From Candidatus Latescibacterota bacterium (lineage in GTDB: Bacteria > JAAXHH01 > JABIQT01): a DNA stretch of 5,801 bases. The stretch is from positions 1-5,801 of the forward strand of contig JABIQT010000096.1 of assembly GCA_018667995.1 (NCBI GenBank), read 5' to 3'. The notes beneath the pieces are model-generated. The model was not told the origin of the DNA. It worked only from the letters and a program-made list of their open reading frames with translations, and searched no databases. Of the stretch, positions 1 to 5,801 are shown in pieces (within the stretch, counting starts at the first letter, position 1; the number at the start of each line of letters is the position of its first letter). Both the position numbers and the translations under genes were made by a program.

Positions 1-49
1 AGGCCGCTTAACAACGCACCGACAATCCAAACAGAGTGATTGGCCCACA

Positions 50-2092
50 ATGAACCCGAAGATTTCCTACGACAGCTCCCACCTCCCACCGGCAGATTTT
101 GAGTTCGTGGTCGTTGGCGACACGCACTACATTCTCGATCCGGAATCATACGCTATCGAATTTGACTCGGTGCGCAAGTGGCCGCAAAGAGTGGAGAGGG
201 CGCTACAGCATGTGTCGGCTCTAAAACCTGAATTTGTAATTCACCTGGGAGATTTGGCTGAGGAAAACCCTTCAAAGGCCGACTACCTCCAGTCCCGGCA
301 TCAGGCAAAGGAGCAGCTTGCCCGAAACGGCATCGCTCCCTATTACGTAGCCGGAAATATGGATATTGGCGACAAACCCGATGCGACCATGTGGACCGAT
401 CCGGTCACGCACGATTCACTACAGGTCTACCAGAAAATGTTCGGGGATTCCTGGTACAGCTTCGATCGCCACGATATCCACTTTGTGATTCTGAATTCTC
501 AGATCATGAATGGCACGCTGGAGGAGGCCGATCAGCAGGTCCGCTGGCTCGAAGCGGACCTTGAGGAGCACAGAGATGGTCGGATTATCATGTTTACACA
601 TATGCCCCCGTTCTTCGTGGACGAGGACGAACCAGATACCGGCTTCTACAACAGTATCAATGAGCCGGCACGGAGCTGGATCACCAAGTTACTTCGAAGA
701 TTCGAAGTTGAAATGCTGTTCACGGGACACACCCATTTCCGGGCCTACAACAGAGTCGGCGACACCCGCTTCTTCATCTGCCCCTCCACAACAACATCGC
801 GGGCAGGATTCTATGAGGCTTTTACGGTAGCCCCTCCGGTGGAGCAGGGGAGGAATGATCCGGAAAAACTGGGATTCTACCTGATCCGTGTATACGGACA
901 GGGCAGCGCCGTGCACTTCATTCGGACCAACGGGGAAACTGAAGTGTCGGCAAAGGACCAGGTACACACACGCTGGATTACTCGGCTATCTCAGGATTTG
1001 CCCAATTCACCCTTGGGCGTTTTCCTCCGGACACCGCTGGCCTTTCAGACGGAGGGCGCCCTCGCGTGGCCGAGTGTGCTGAGACAGCGTGTTCGTGATG
1101 ACCACCCATTTCTCTCGTGCCTGGAACTGGGTGTCCGCCACATCAGAATACCTGTTTCCGATCTCGATGAGCCATTACAGAAGAGACGGATCCAGCTCTT
1201 GCGCAGTGAAGGAGTGCAGGTGACGGCCATATGGATTTGGACAGAAGGACGTTCGATCCCCGAGGGTGTTCGAGAGCGTGAGCATCTGTTCGATACCGTG
1301 GAGGTGCAATGCCCTGGTGCGCTTTATCCAGACATCTCTTGCTTGGACCAACTTCAGGAGTGCGTATCTTCAACTGATAAATCGGTGGTCTTCACACCAA
1401 TAGTTGCCAAAGAAGAAATGGGAGGGAAGTACCACCCGAGAACGCGTTTCGGTTATCGAGCAGCCGAGCTTCCAGTGTTGAACCGCCATCTCCTCGAAAC
1501 CCGCCGAACGCTGGACCGGGTGCTCTGCCATGTGGATTCCAACCTGTCTCCCTGGGAAACGATGAGCGAGATCGGTAGACAACTTCCCATGTCGGAAATT
1601 GGAGCGGTGGACTACATTGTGGGCGCCTGCGGCAAAGACGATACGGAGAATGCATATCATTGTGCGGAAGCTCTGTTAGCGGCGGCCATACAGCCGGGCT
1701 GCCGCGTCTATCTCGATCCGCTTGTAGATCTCGATCGCACGAACGATGTCTGTCACGGACTTCTCGATCGACTCTCAAATCCAAGACCATGCTACGCGGT
1801 TGCACAGGCACTGAATACTGTCCTGTTCTCGGATTCCTCCACGGTCTGGGAGCCGGTTGAGTGCGATCTGGGCATACCCGAAATTCAAGATACTAAGTCC
1901 GGAAGAAGGCTTAGACTGGTGACCGACATAGAAGCGCGACTACTGTTTGAACACGCGAAAACTGAGTCAATCGCGTCCAGCCGATTCATCAATCTGGCGA
2001 ACGGTACGACCATCGACTGTCCCACGAAAGATCAATCCGGGTCTGACGGAACCTTTGATTCAGACACCCGTTATCTCGCGGTGTCTGAATAG
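50..2092 (+). CDS. Calcineurin-like metallophosphoesterase fused to a TIM-barrel-like C-terminal region
   Basis: A probable cytoplasmic dinuclear-metal phosphoesterase; no signal peptide is visible and the substrate is unknown. Residues ~17-293 carry the metallophosphoesterase motifs in order: GDTH (23-26), GD (67-68), GNMD (102-105), TH (183-184) and GHTH (226-229). These supply likely metal ligands D24, H26, D68, N103, H184, H227 and H229. The motif spacing and the GDKP after the third motif recall cyclic-nucleotide phosphodiesterase/CPPED1-type enzymes. The usual GNHD histidine is Met104. Residues ~305-640 are not part of that fold. They show alternating strands and helices (HIRIPV, VTAIWIW, DTVEVQC, VVFTPIV, VLCHVDSN, DYIVGACG, RVYLDPLVDLDR) suggesting a TIM barrel, with a possible beta-rich tail. 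At 680 residues it is more than twice the size of a lone phosphoesterase domain. ATG 50 is the only start visible, but its Shine-Dalgarno is weak and the frame is open to base 2, so a start outside the window is possible. The phosphoesterase assignment is firm; the second domain is inference. Confidence 0.9.
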   Translation: MNPKISYDSSHLPPADFEFVVVGDTHYILDPESYAIEFDSVRKWPQRVERALQHVSALKPEFVIHLGDLAEENPSKADYLQSRHQAKEQLARNGIAPYYVAGNMDIGDKPDATMWTDPVTHDSLQVYQKMFGDSWYSFDRHDIHFVILNSQIMNGTLEEADQQVRWLEADLEEHRDGRIIMFTHMPPFFVDEDEPDTGFYNSINEPARSWITKLLRRFEVEMLFTGHTHFRAYNRVGDTRFFICPSTTTSRAGFYEAFTVAPPVEQGRNDPEKLGFYLIRVYGQGSAVHFIRTNGETEVSAKDQVHTRWITRLSQDLPNSPLGVFLRTPLAFQTEGALAWPSVLRQRVRDDHPFLSCLELGVRHIRIPVSDLDEPLQKRRIQLLRSEGVQVTAIWIWTEGRSIPEGVREREHLFDTVEVQCPGALYPDISCLDQLQECVSSTDKSVVFTPIVAKEEMGGKYHPRTRFGYRAAELPVLNRHLLETRRTLDRVLCHVDSNLSPWETMSEIGRQLPMSEIGAVDYIVGACGKDDTENAYHCAEALLAAAIQPGCRVYLDPLVDLDRTNDVCHGLLDRLSNPRPCYAVAQALNTVLFSDSSTVWEPVECDLGIPEIQDTKSGRRLRLVTDIEARLLFEHAKTESIASSRFINLANGTTIDCPTKDQSGSDGTFDSDTRYLAVSE

Positions 2093-2189
2093 CGCCTAAA
2101 GTCGGGCTCCTCAGGCAGCTAAAGCGGCGTTTTCTTGATCTCCCAGTCACAACACAATCTGTGGGGGCAATATTGATGTAGACACTACA

Positions 2190-2203
2190 GGACGGCCTCG
2201 TCC
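2190..2203. terminator. Small GC hairpin between two convergent genes; weak terminator candidate
   Basis: GGACG and CGTCC form a perfect 5-bp stem around a 4-nt GCCT loop, in the gap between the stop of the phosphoesterase and the stop of the minus-strand response regulator. On the plus strand only a short GCTTTC follows and there is no T-run on the minus strand, so it is a poor intrinsic terminator. A T-rich stretch at 2130-2136 follows a GCGGCG sequence but has no convincing stem. Nothing else is apparent between 2093 and 2294. Confidence 0.22.
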
Positions 2204-2294
2204 GCTTTCAACGAATCGGATCTTTAGACGCAAATCATGGGTCTGTCAGAGGGTATTACAATAGGAAGGGATTACAGGATTCTTGCCGGGTTGC

Positions 2295-2663
2295 CTAGTG
2301 ATCTTGCATCAATAGGTGTACATCAAGCACAGTCTCAAGTTGATCGGCCCGAATTGGTTTGGTGAGATAGTCTGTCGCGCCGCCAACAATGGCCCGCTGT
2401 GCGGTCTCTCCGTCCTCAACACCGGACAGGACAATGACAGGTATGCTGCCTTCCCAAGACTTGACGGCTTCAAGCACCGCCATCCCATCCATGTCCGGCA
2501 TCAGCAGGTCTACCAGAACCAGCTCGGGTGAAAAGCTTGGTAGCGCTTCTATAGCAGATTTGCCAGAGGTGGCTGAGAATACTTCATGTCCCTGCTGTTT
2601 CAGGATTTCTGTCAGCACGACGCAGATCTGTATTTCATCGTCGACCACAAGGATCCGAGCCAT
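2295..2663 (-). CDS. Single-domain (CheY-like) response regulator receiver
   Basis: A 122-residue stand-alone receiver domain, expected to be phosphorylated by a sensor histidine kinase and to act by protein-protein contact, since it has no DNA-binding or enzymatic output domain. All receiver landmarks are present: acidic pair D8-D9 (VVDDE), phospho-acceptor D52 (LVDLLMPDMDG), conserved Ser80 (IVLSG), switch aromatic Y99 and K102-P103 (DYLTKP). The frame stays open upstream to 2708, but the start is placed at 2663 because MARILVVDDE is the normal receiver N-terminus and an AGGAG lies 5 nt upstream. No histidine kinase is adjacent, so the partner is unknown. It is transcribed divergently from the lipoprotein gene and converges on the phosphoesterase gene. 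Confidence 0.95.
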   Translation of the reverse strand: MARILVVDDEIQICVVLTEILKQQGHEVFSATSGKSAIEALPSFSPELVLVDLLMPDMDGMAVLEAVKSWEGSIPVIVLSGVEDGETAQRAIVGGATDYLTKPIRADQLETVLDVHLLMQDH

Positions 2664-2668
2664 TATTT

Positions 2669-2673
2669 CTCCT
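2669..2673 (-). promoter_or_regulatory. Ribosome binding site of the response regulator
   Basis: CTCCT on the plus strand reads AGGAG on the minus strand, 5 nt before the ATG at 2663. It decides the start against the in-frame ATG at 2708, which would add a 15-residue extension not normal for receivers. Confidence 0.85.
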
Positions 2674-2719
2674 GAATATGCTGTAGTATCTGCCCAAAGG
2701 TAAGTCAAATAATGTTGCT

Positions 2720-2754
2720 ATCGGACGCCGATCAAGTCAAGATATTTCTTGATC
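2720..2754. promoter_or_regulatory. Nested inverted repeats in a divergent intergenic region; candidate operator
   Basis: Three dyads lie side by side. ATCGG (2720-2724) pairs with CCGAT (2728-2732) around 3 nt. GATCAAG (2730-2736) pairs with CTTGATC (2748-2754) around 11 nt. Inside the latter, TCAAGA (2737-2742) pairs with TCTTGA (2747-2752) around 4 nt. The motif AAGTCAA occurs at 2702-2708 and again at 2734-2740, exactly 32 bp apart (about three helical turns). On the minus strand both copies supply TTGACT, a possible -35 for the response regulator, though no good -10 follows. The dyads lie within the 150 bp separating the divergent response regulator and lipoprotein genes. That they bind a regulator is inference. 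Confidence 0.4.
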
Positions 2755-2804
2755 TACGATTGCCATATACCGCCCTCATGTTGGTTTCTGTAACACACGT
2801 CGAG

Positions 2805-2809
2805 AGGAG
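2805..2809 (+). promoter_or_regulatory. Ribosome binding site of the lipoprotein gene
   Basis: AGGAG within a purine-rich GAGAGGAGA tract, 4 nt before the ATG at 2814. It supports that start rather than the in-frame ATGs at 2712 and 2778, which lack a comparable site and would spoil the signal peptide. Confidence 0.85.
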
Positions 2810-2813
2810 AATC

Positions 2814-3569
2814 ATGACACCAATCAGCGCGATCTATAGCCGACATCTGCTCACCGCAGCCATCGTCGGAATGCTGAGCATCGGCTGTTCTGGAGAGACC
2901 ACAGCTCCGCCTGAACCCCCCGAGGCAAGAATCACAAGGGCTATCGAAAGCACAGGACTCCGCGTAACGACACGCGACAGCCTTCTATACACAGTATCCG
3001 GAGTTTTGGACAATAGCCTGTTCAGAGCTAACCGACCTCACCTGGTCTCACTCGACAGCCTTCACGCTATGTCTGTGAATTTCAAGGGCGCCCCCTTTAC
3101 GGACCTGGCTTCGCTCGCCGATCTGCCACATATCGAGCGCCTCGATTTCTCCGGAAACGATAGCCTGAAGTCTCTATCAACACTCCCCGACCTTGCCAGG
3201 CTCAAGTCTTTGACTCTGAACTCCGCAAGTTCCTTCACATCCCTTTCGGGCTTACCAGTAACGCCCACTCTCGTAACGATTAATATCAGCGATACACCAA
3301 AACTTCAGGATCTTTCTGCACTCTCCACAGTTCCTAACCTGAGATCGCTTGATTTGAGCTACAATAGCAGAATCACGAACCTGGACCATCTCCCTTCCCT
3401 GACCAACCTTGAGACCCTCGATTTGAGCTATTGTGCCGCATTTAGCGCACTCAACAGTTTACCGGAGCTTCCGGCTCTCAGAACCATCCGACTGTACAAT
3501 ACCGCCGTTACCCAAGCGGCCCTCGCTGCCTTCTCTAAAGAACGACCAGGGATAACCATCGATAAGTAG
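2814..3569 (+). CDS. Leucine-rich-repeat lipoprotein
   Basis: A 251-residue exported lipoprotein, probably a surface or periplasmic binding scaffold with no enzymatic motif. Residues 1-24 form a lipoprotein signal: Arg10-His11, a hydrophobic core (LLTAAIVGML), then LSIG before Cys25, an acceptable lipobox. A Pro/Glu-rich linker follows (29-37). Residues ~107-250 contain six leucine-rich repeats on an exact 23-residue period, with first leucine-position residues at 107, 130, 153, 176, 199 and 222; a degenerate repeat begins near L83. The unit fits LxxLxLxxNxxLxxLxxLPxL, the 22-23-residue SDS22/internalin-like class. The last repeat ends in QAALAAF followed by RPGITI, which looks like a C-terminal cap. 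The start is set by the AGGAG site and the signal peptide; the frame is open upstream to 2712. The ligand is unknown. The gene is divergent from the response regulator and convergent with the amidohydrolase operon. Confidence 0.85.
   Translation: MTPISAIYSRHLLTAAIVGMLSIGCSGETTAPPEPPEARITRAIESTGLRVTTRDSLLYTVSGVLDNSLFRANRPHLVSLDSLHAMSVNFKGAPFTDLASLADLPHIERLDFSGNDSLKSLSTLPDLARLKSLTLNSASSFTSLSGLPVTPTLVTINISDTPKLQDLSALSTVPNLRSLDLSYNSRITNLDHLPSLTNLETLDLSYCAAFSALNSLPELPALRTIRLYNTAVTQAALAAFSKERPGITIDK
3123..3566 (+). repeat. Coding leucine-rich-repeat array, 69-bp period
   Basis: Six translated repeats of exactly 23 codons lie within the lipoprotein gene. At DNA level most units have diverged, but GATTTGAGCTA recurs at 3351-3361 and 3420-3430, exactly 69 bp apart (DLSY in repeats 4 and 5). 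This fits repeat expansion by in-frame duplication. Confidence 0.8.
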
Positions 3570-3776
3570 GCGAGCCACGCACACTGCTCTACACTATTGG
3601 ACTCCGAACGGAACAACAGGCCGGCGAACGTCTTGGATGACAATCTGCCGAGGCTCTATCATTATGCCTGAGAGATTGGCTAAATCTGCTTTGGAGGAGA
3701 ATTAAGCGAATAGCACCCGATCTCGGCGTTCTACAACAGTTGCCCTTGGCGGAACATCCGGAGATTCGAATATCAG
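3570..3776. other. Convergent intergenic gap without a recognised gene
   Basis: This gap separates the stop of the lipoprotein gene from the stop of the minus-strand amidohydrolase. It holds no convincing terminator: only a 4-bp CGGA/TCCG hairpin near 3752-3760 without a T-run, and a GCCGGC palindrome near 3620. A GGAGGAG at about 3690 resembles a ribosome binding site but has no start codon at the right distance. A 22-codon frame from ATG 3637 is the only small open frame noticed. Confidence 0.6.
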
Positions 3777-4751
3777 CTAACTCAATTGATAGCTCCTTAC
3801 CGCCGTATCATGGAATAGAGCGCTCCGCTCTGTATCCGAAAATCCATCCGTCCAGGAGAGATAAATCTCGTATAGCTGCGCGAGCGAGATACCATTGAAC
3901 TTGTCCACGGGGTAATTGCTGGCAAACATGCATCGGTCACATCCGAATACGTCGATGACCTCCAGGACGCGCGCGCTAACACGCTGTTCTTTCTTCTCAT
4001 CCAAATTGTATGCTGCGCACCCAAACCAGAGCATGGATAGCTTCATGGATACACTCGGCAATCCTGCCAGAGCGTGAATGCCCTCACGCCAGAGGGATTC
4101 ATGGGCTTTGTCCTCGCCTTCATGGAGGAAACCCAGATGATTCACTACCACTGGCAAATCCGGGAAGTCTCGAAGGAGTCGGACGGCCGCGCCTACCTGG
4201 TGCGGATTACATGAAAGATCGAACGAGAAGCCATGGCGCTGCAGCAGCCCAAGGCCATCTCGGAAAGATCGGTCTCCAAGAAATGCCCCATGGGCAACCT
4301 GCGGCCACGTTAATTCTGGATTGTGATCGTGATGATTCAGAATCATGCGAACACCTCGAAGTCGACCGGCGGCGGCAGCCATATGCGCTTCCAGCTCCCG
4401 CTCCCTTTCTGTCGCGGACCGCGCCAGATGCAGAAAAGCCACGATGAAGAATGGCCGATCTACTTCTGACGGTGACATCTGCCCACAGACCCATTCTGTC
4501 TCACTGACGCTGTCGAGCTGGGCGCCCCCTGGTGCTTGTCCGACGATAGTCTCGACGTGCACGGAGGACATGAGCCGTAGGTCAGAAGGTATCGTGGCCA
4601 CGTCGCGAAGGTAGTCTGATGCCAGATAGGAGGGCAACGGATGCCCGTCGACTTTACCCAGGTTCGGATTGGGGCGGGCCCGCAGGTCCCAGAGATGAAA
4701 ATGTGGATCGCAAAGCGGGATCGGAGAAACCGCTCTTGCTCGCTTATCCAT
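3777..4751 (-). CDS. Amidohydrolase-2 family metal-dependent hydrolase (lactonase-like), SNYP variant
   Basis: A 324-residue TIM-barrel hydrolase of the amidohydrolase-2 type (PF04909, COG3618-like), the group with 2-pyrone-4,6-dicarboxylate lactonase and sugar lactonases; probably cytoplasmic. Visible landmarks are DPHFHLWD (15-22, with H17 and H19 as the HxH pair after strand 1), VHVET (64-68), GVRMILN (133-139), the strand GFSFDLSCNPHQ (174-185), NHLG (204-207, H205), SMKLS (235-239) and CMFASNYPVDK (274-284). The last motif has Asn279 where many relatives have the catalytic Asp of GSD, with Asp283 four residues on. The frame continues upstream to 4802. ATG 4751 is chosen because it has AAAGGA 9 nt upstream, puts DPHFH near the N-terminus and overlaps the upstream gene's stop by only 8 bp. 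The second gene of a two-gene operon, its translation is probably coupled. The substrate cannot be read from sequence. Confidence 0.88.
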   Translation of the reverse strand: MDKRARAVSPIPLCDPHFHLWDLRARPNPNLGKVDGHPLPSYLASDYLRDVATIPSDLRLMSSVHVETIVGQAPGGAQLDSVSETEWVCGQMSPSEVDRPFFIVAFLHLARSATERERELEAHMAAAAGRLRGVRMILNHHDHNPELTWPQVAHGAFLGDRSFRDGLGLLQRHGFSFDLSCNPHQVGAAVRLLRDFPDLPVVVNHLGFLHEGEDKAHESLWREGIHALAGLPSVSMKLSMLWFGCAAYNLDEKKEQRVSARVLEVIDVFGCDRCMFASNYPVDKFNGISLAQLYEIYLSWTDGFSDTERSALFHDTAVRSYQLS

Positions 4752-5535
4752 TGCCGAAGATCCTTTCTGCGACGCCACCGAAGATCTGCTGGCTCTCCGC
4801 AATTGAAAGATCCGCCAGTTGATCCTTGGTCCACCTCAAAGCGTTGCTATATCCTTCTCTGCCACTGACAGGAGGGTAATCGCTCCCCCACATCATCCTC
4901 TCCGCACCGAAAGCATCGTAAGCGGCCGGTAGTAAAGCAGGTAGCGGATTCTCAAACGGAAAACCATACGCAGCAGTCGGATCCTTTGCGGCGAACTCTC
5001 CTAATCCATGAATCTTGATAGAGACGTTGGGAAATCTGGCCAGTCCAAAGACCTGCTCCAGGATCTGCTCCTGCGGCGTCCCGCCCTCCGGTTGGTTTAC
5101 GTTGCCCAGGTGCTCAATAACAATCTGTAGAGTCGGAAATTGTTCCACCAGGTCCGCAAAGTCAGAGCTGGCAAAGCTCTCTTTACGGCCCGCACAGCTC
5201 ACAGAAAGTCCCAGCGAATCCACCTTCTTCCATAGGACCAGTGGATCCTCGTCCGGGGAACGAACATCAGGCCCCAATCGGATACCAACGGCACCCAACT
5301 CGGCCTCACGCTCAAGCAATTCACAAGCATCTGTTCGTGACGAATCCACGATAACTACGGAAGTGAGCCGGTCCGGGTATCCTCGAACACATTCCGATTG
5401 GTACGTATTATCGAATTGACCGCCCAGCTGGATCAAGACGGCTTTCTCCACACCGTTATGATCCATTTGGTAAAGCAAACTCTCTACGGGCTCATACCAG
5501 TACGGTGAAGTATGACAGTGTGAATCTACAATCAC
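4744..5535 (-). CDS. Amidohydrolase-2 family metal-dependent hydrolase, SDYP type
   Basis: A 263-residue TIM-barrel hydrolase of the amidohydrolase-2 type (PF04909, COG2159-like), slightly shorter than most relatives and without a signal peptide. Family landmarks in order are DSHCH (4-8, H6 and H8 as the HxH metal pair), GVEKAVLIQ (28-36), GAVGIRL (81-87), IEHLG (140-144, H142), SIKIHG (172-177, H176) and WGSDYPP (216-222, with D219 as the expected catalytic Asp). The set looks complete for catalysis. The start is GTG at 5535, preceded at 5 nt by a strong AAAGGAG, and the HxH motif falls right at the N-terminus as expected. It is the first gene of the operon; its TAA overlaps the ATG of the next, more diverged amidohydrolase. 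Such enzymes hydrolyse or decarboxylate small carboxylic acids and lactones; the actual substrate is unknown. Confidence 0.9.
   Translation of the reverse strand: MIVDSHCHTSPYWYEPVESLLYQMDHNGVEKAVLIQLGGQFDNTYQSECVRGYPDRLTSVVIVDSSRTDACELLEREAELGAVGIRLGPDVRSPDEDPLVLWKKVDSLGLSVSCAGRKESFASSDFADLVEQFPTLQIVIEHLGNVNQPEGGTPQEQILEQVFGLARFPNVSIKIHGLGEFAAKDPTAAYGFPFENPLPALLPAAYDAFGAERMMWGSDYPPVSGREGYSNALRWTKDQLADLSIAESQQIFGGVAERIFGNG
4761..4766 (-). promoter_or_regulatory. Ribosome binding site of the downstream amidohydrolase
   Basis: TCCTTT on the plus strand reads AAAGGA on the minus strand, 9 nt before the ATG at 4751 and inside the end of the preceding coding region. It supports the short start over the in-frame ATG at 4802. 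Confidence 0.65.
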
Positions 5536-5540
5536 GGAAA

Positions 5541-5547
5541 CTCCTTT
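5541..5547 (-). promoter_or_regulatory. Ribosome binding site for a GTG start
   Basis: CTCCTTT on the plus strand reads AAAGGAG on the minus strand, 5 nt before the GTG at 5535. It makes this non-ATG start convincing; no in-frame ATG lies nearby to compete before M24. Confidence 0.85.
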
Positions 5548-5592
5548 GATGAGAGGAACATTGCCTCGTCTTTATGCGTCCGAGACCGCGAC

Positions 5593-5615
5593 GATCCTTA
5601 TCTCAGGATCACGTG
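5593..5615. promoter_or_regulatory. Inverted repeat plus CACGTG palindrome upstream of the amidohydrolase operon
   Basis: GATCCT (5593-5598) and AGGATC (5605-5610) form a perfect 6-bp dyad around 6 nt. It runs directly into a CACGTG palindrome (5610-5615). The pair lies about 60-80 bp upstream of the GTG of the first amidohydrolase, in the region shared with the divergent right-edge promoter. An operator is plausible but unproven, since dyads this short also arise by chance. Confidence 0.28.
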
Positions 5616-5680
5616 TTTGACGATGAAGATAGCATACCGAAGCGGCGAGAGTGGTCGACAGTGCCAATAGGGATTATGGG

Positions 5681-5709
5681 TTGATAAAAAGCGATTCAAC
5701 GCTTATAAT
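5681..5709 (+). promoter_or_regulatory. Near-consensus sigma70-type promoter
   Basis: TTGATA (5681-5686, five of six matches to TTGACA) is followed by exactly 17 bp and then a perfect TATAAT (5704-5709). Transcription would start near 5716 and run rightward into the partial gene at the edge. The spacer contains a perfect 5-bp dyad, AAGCG (5689-5693) and CGCTT (5700-5704) around 6 nt, which sits between the two elements and could be an operator. The hexamers are seen directly; activity and repression are inference. Confidence 0.75.
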
Positions 5710-5733
5710 ATCAGCCATGATTTTCGTAGATCA

Positions 5734-5801
5734 ATGATGGAAATGCATGCCACACATGAGCAACGAGGTCAACTCTCCGCGCTCCTGCGTATCGGTAAGA
5801 G
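5734..5801 (+). CDS. 5' end of a gene cut by the window edge; possibly a GAF-domain sensor or regulator
   Basis: The frame from ATG 5734 is open to the window end (about 22 codons, with further in-frame ATGs at 5737 and 5743). It lies just downstream of the strong promoter at 5681-5709. The visible end reads EQRGQLSALLRIGK, which resembles the short helix that often precedes GAF domains in sensor histidine kinases and transcriptional regulators; that is a weak resemblance from a few residues. No good Shine-Dalgarno is seen, so the exact start is uncertain. A second frame from ATG 5747 or 5756 (MSNEVNSPRS) is also open to the edge and cannot be excluded. Confidence 0.4.
   Translation, partial: MMEMHATHEQRGQLSALLRIGK

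Noticed and set aside
1711-1769. TCTCGATC occurs three times within 60 bp of the phosphoesterase gene.
   Set aside because: Each copy covers Leu-Asp codons (CTC GAT) and the spacing is irregular, so this is codon use and not a repeat element.
1392-1811. Long antisense open frame of 139 codons opposite the phosphoesterase gene.
   Set aside because: Its translation is rich in Arg/Pro/Ser with no domain motif, and it lies opposite a well-supported gene, so it is a shadow frame.
2093-2136. Possible intrinsic terminator just after the phosphoesterase stop, with GCGCC pairing to GGCGT before TTTTCTT.
   Set aside because: The stem is only 5 bp including a G-T pair and encloses about 29 nt with no stable inner stem.
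2229-2276. TGTAAT-like direct repeat on the minus strand (TGTAATCCC and TGTAATACC) after the response regulator stop.
   Set aside because: Only two short imperfect copies lie in non-coding sequence with no array or hairpin; not a CRISPR or other recognisable repeat.
3637-3705. A 22-codon open frame (MTICRGSIIM...) in the convergent gap, overlapping a GGAGGAG near its end.
   Set aside because: No ribosome site precedes it, it has no recognisable motif, and open frames this short are expected by chance.
5631-5658. Possible minus-strand promoter for the amidohydrolase operon: TCGACC, 16 bp, TATGCT.
   Set aside because: Each hexamer matches consensus at only four of six positions. It is a reasonable place for a promoter but the match is too weak to report.

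Overview
The window looks like ordinary bacterial chromosome of moderate GC: compact genes, AGGAG-type Shine-Dalgarno sites, a Sec/lipobox lipoprotein and one near-consensus sigma70-type promoter. No taxon can be fixed from it. A leucine-rich-repeat lipoprotein, stand-alone metal-hydrolase family enzymes and a lone CheY-like receiver together would fit an uncultured environmental Gram-negative bacterium (for example Latescibacterota, Gemmatimonadota or Planctomycetota-like lineages), but this is a guess from gene content only.

Layout from left to right. Positions 50-2092 (+) encode a 680-residue calcineurin-like metallophosphoesterase fused to a long C-terminal region that reads like a TIM-barrel. 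A convergent gap of about 200 bp follows. Positions 2295-2663 (-) encode a single-domain response regulator. A 150-bp divergent intergenic region (2664-2813) holds nested inverted repeats and separates it from a secreted leucine-rich-repeat lipoprotein at 2814-3569 (+). After a second convergent gap (3570-3776), two minus-strand genes overlap by 8 bp and form an operon transcribed right to left: 5535-4744, then 4751-3777. Both encode amidohydrolase-2-type (COG2159/COG3618-like) TIM-barrel hydrolases. At the right edge a TTGATA-N17-TATAAT promoter (5681-5709) points into a plus-strand gene, of which only about 22 codons are visible.

Functional reading. The only genes that clearly work together are the two overlapping amidohydrolases, probably a translationally coupled pair acting on related small lactone or carboxylate substrates. 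The phosphoesterase, response regulator and lipoprotein are each transcribed separately. The regulator and lipoprotein share a divergent control region and could be co-regulated. I see no mobile element, CRISPR array, tRNA, rRNA or recognisable defence system. The least explained parts are the C-terminal half of the phosphoesterase, the dyad-rich divergent region, and the promoter with its own internal dyad at the right edge.
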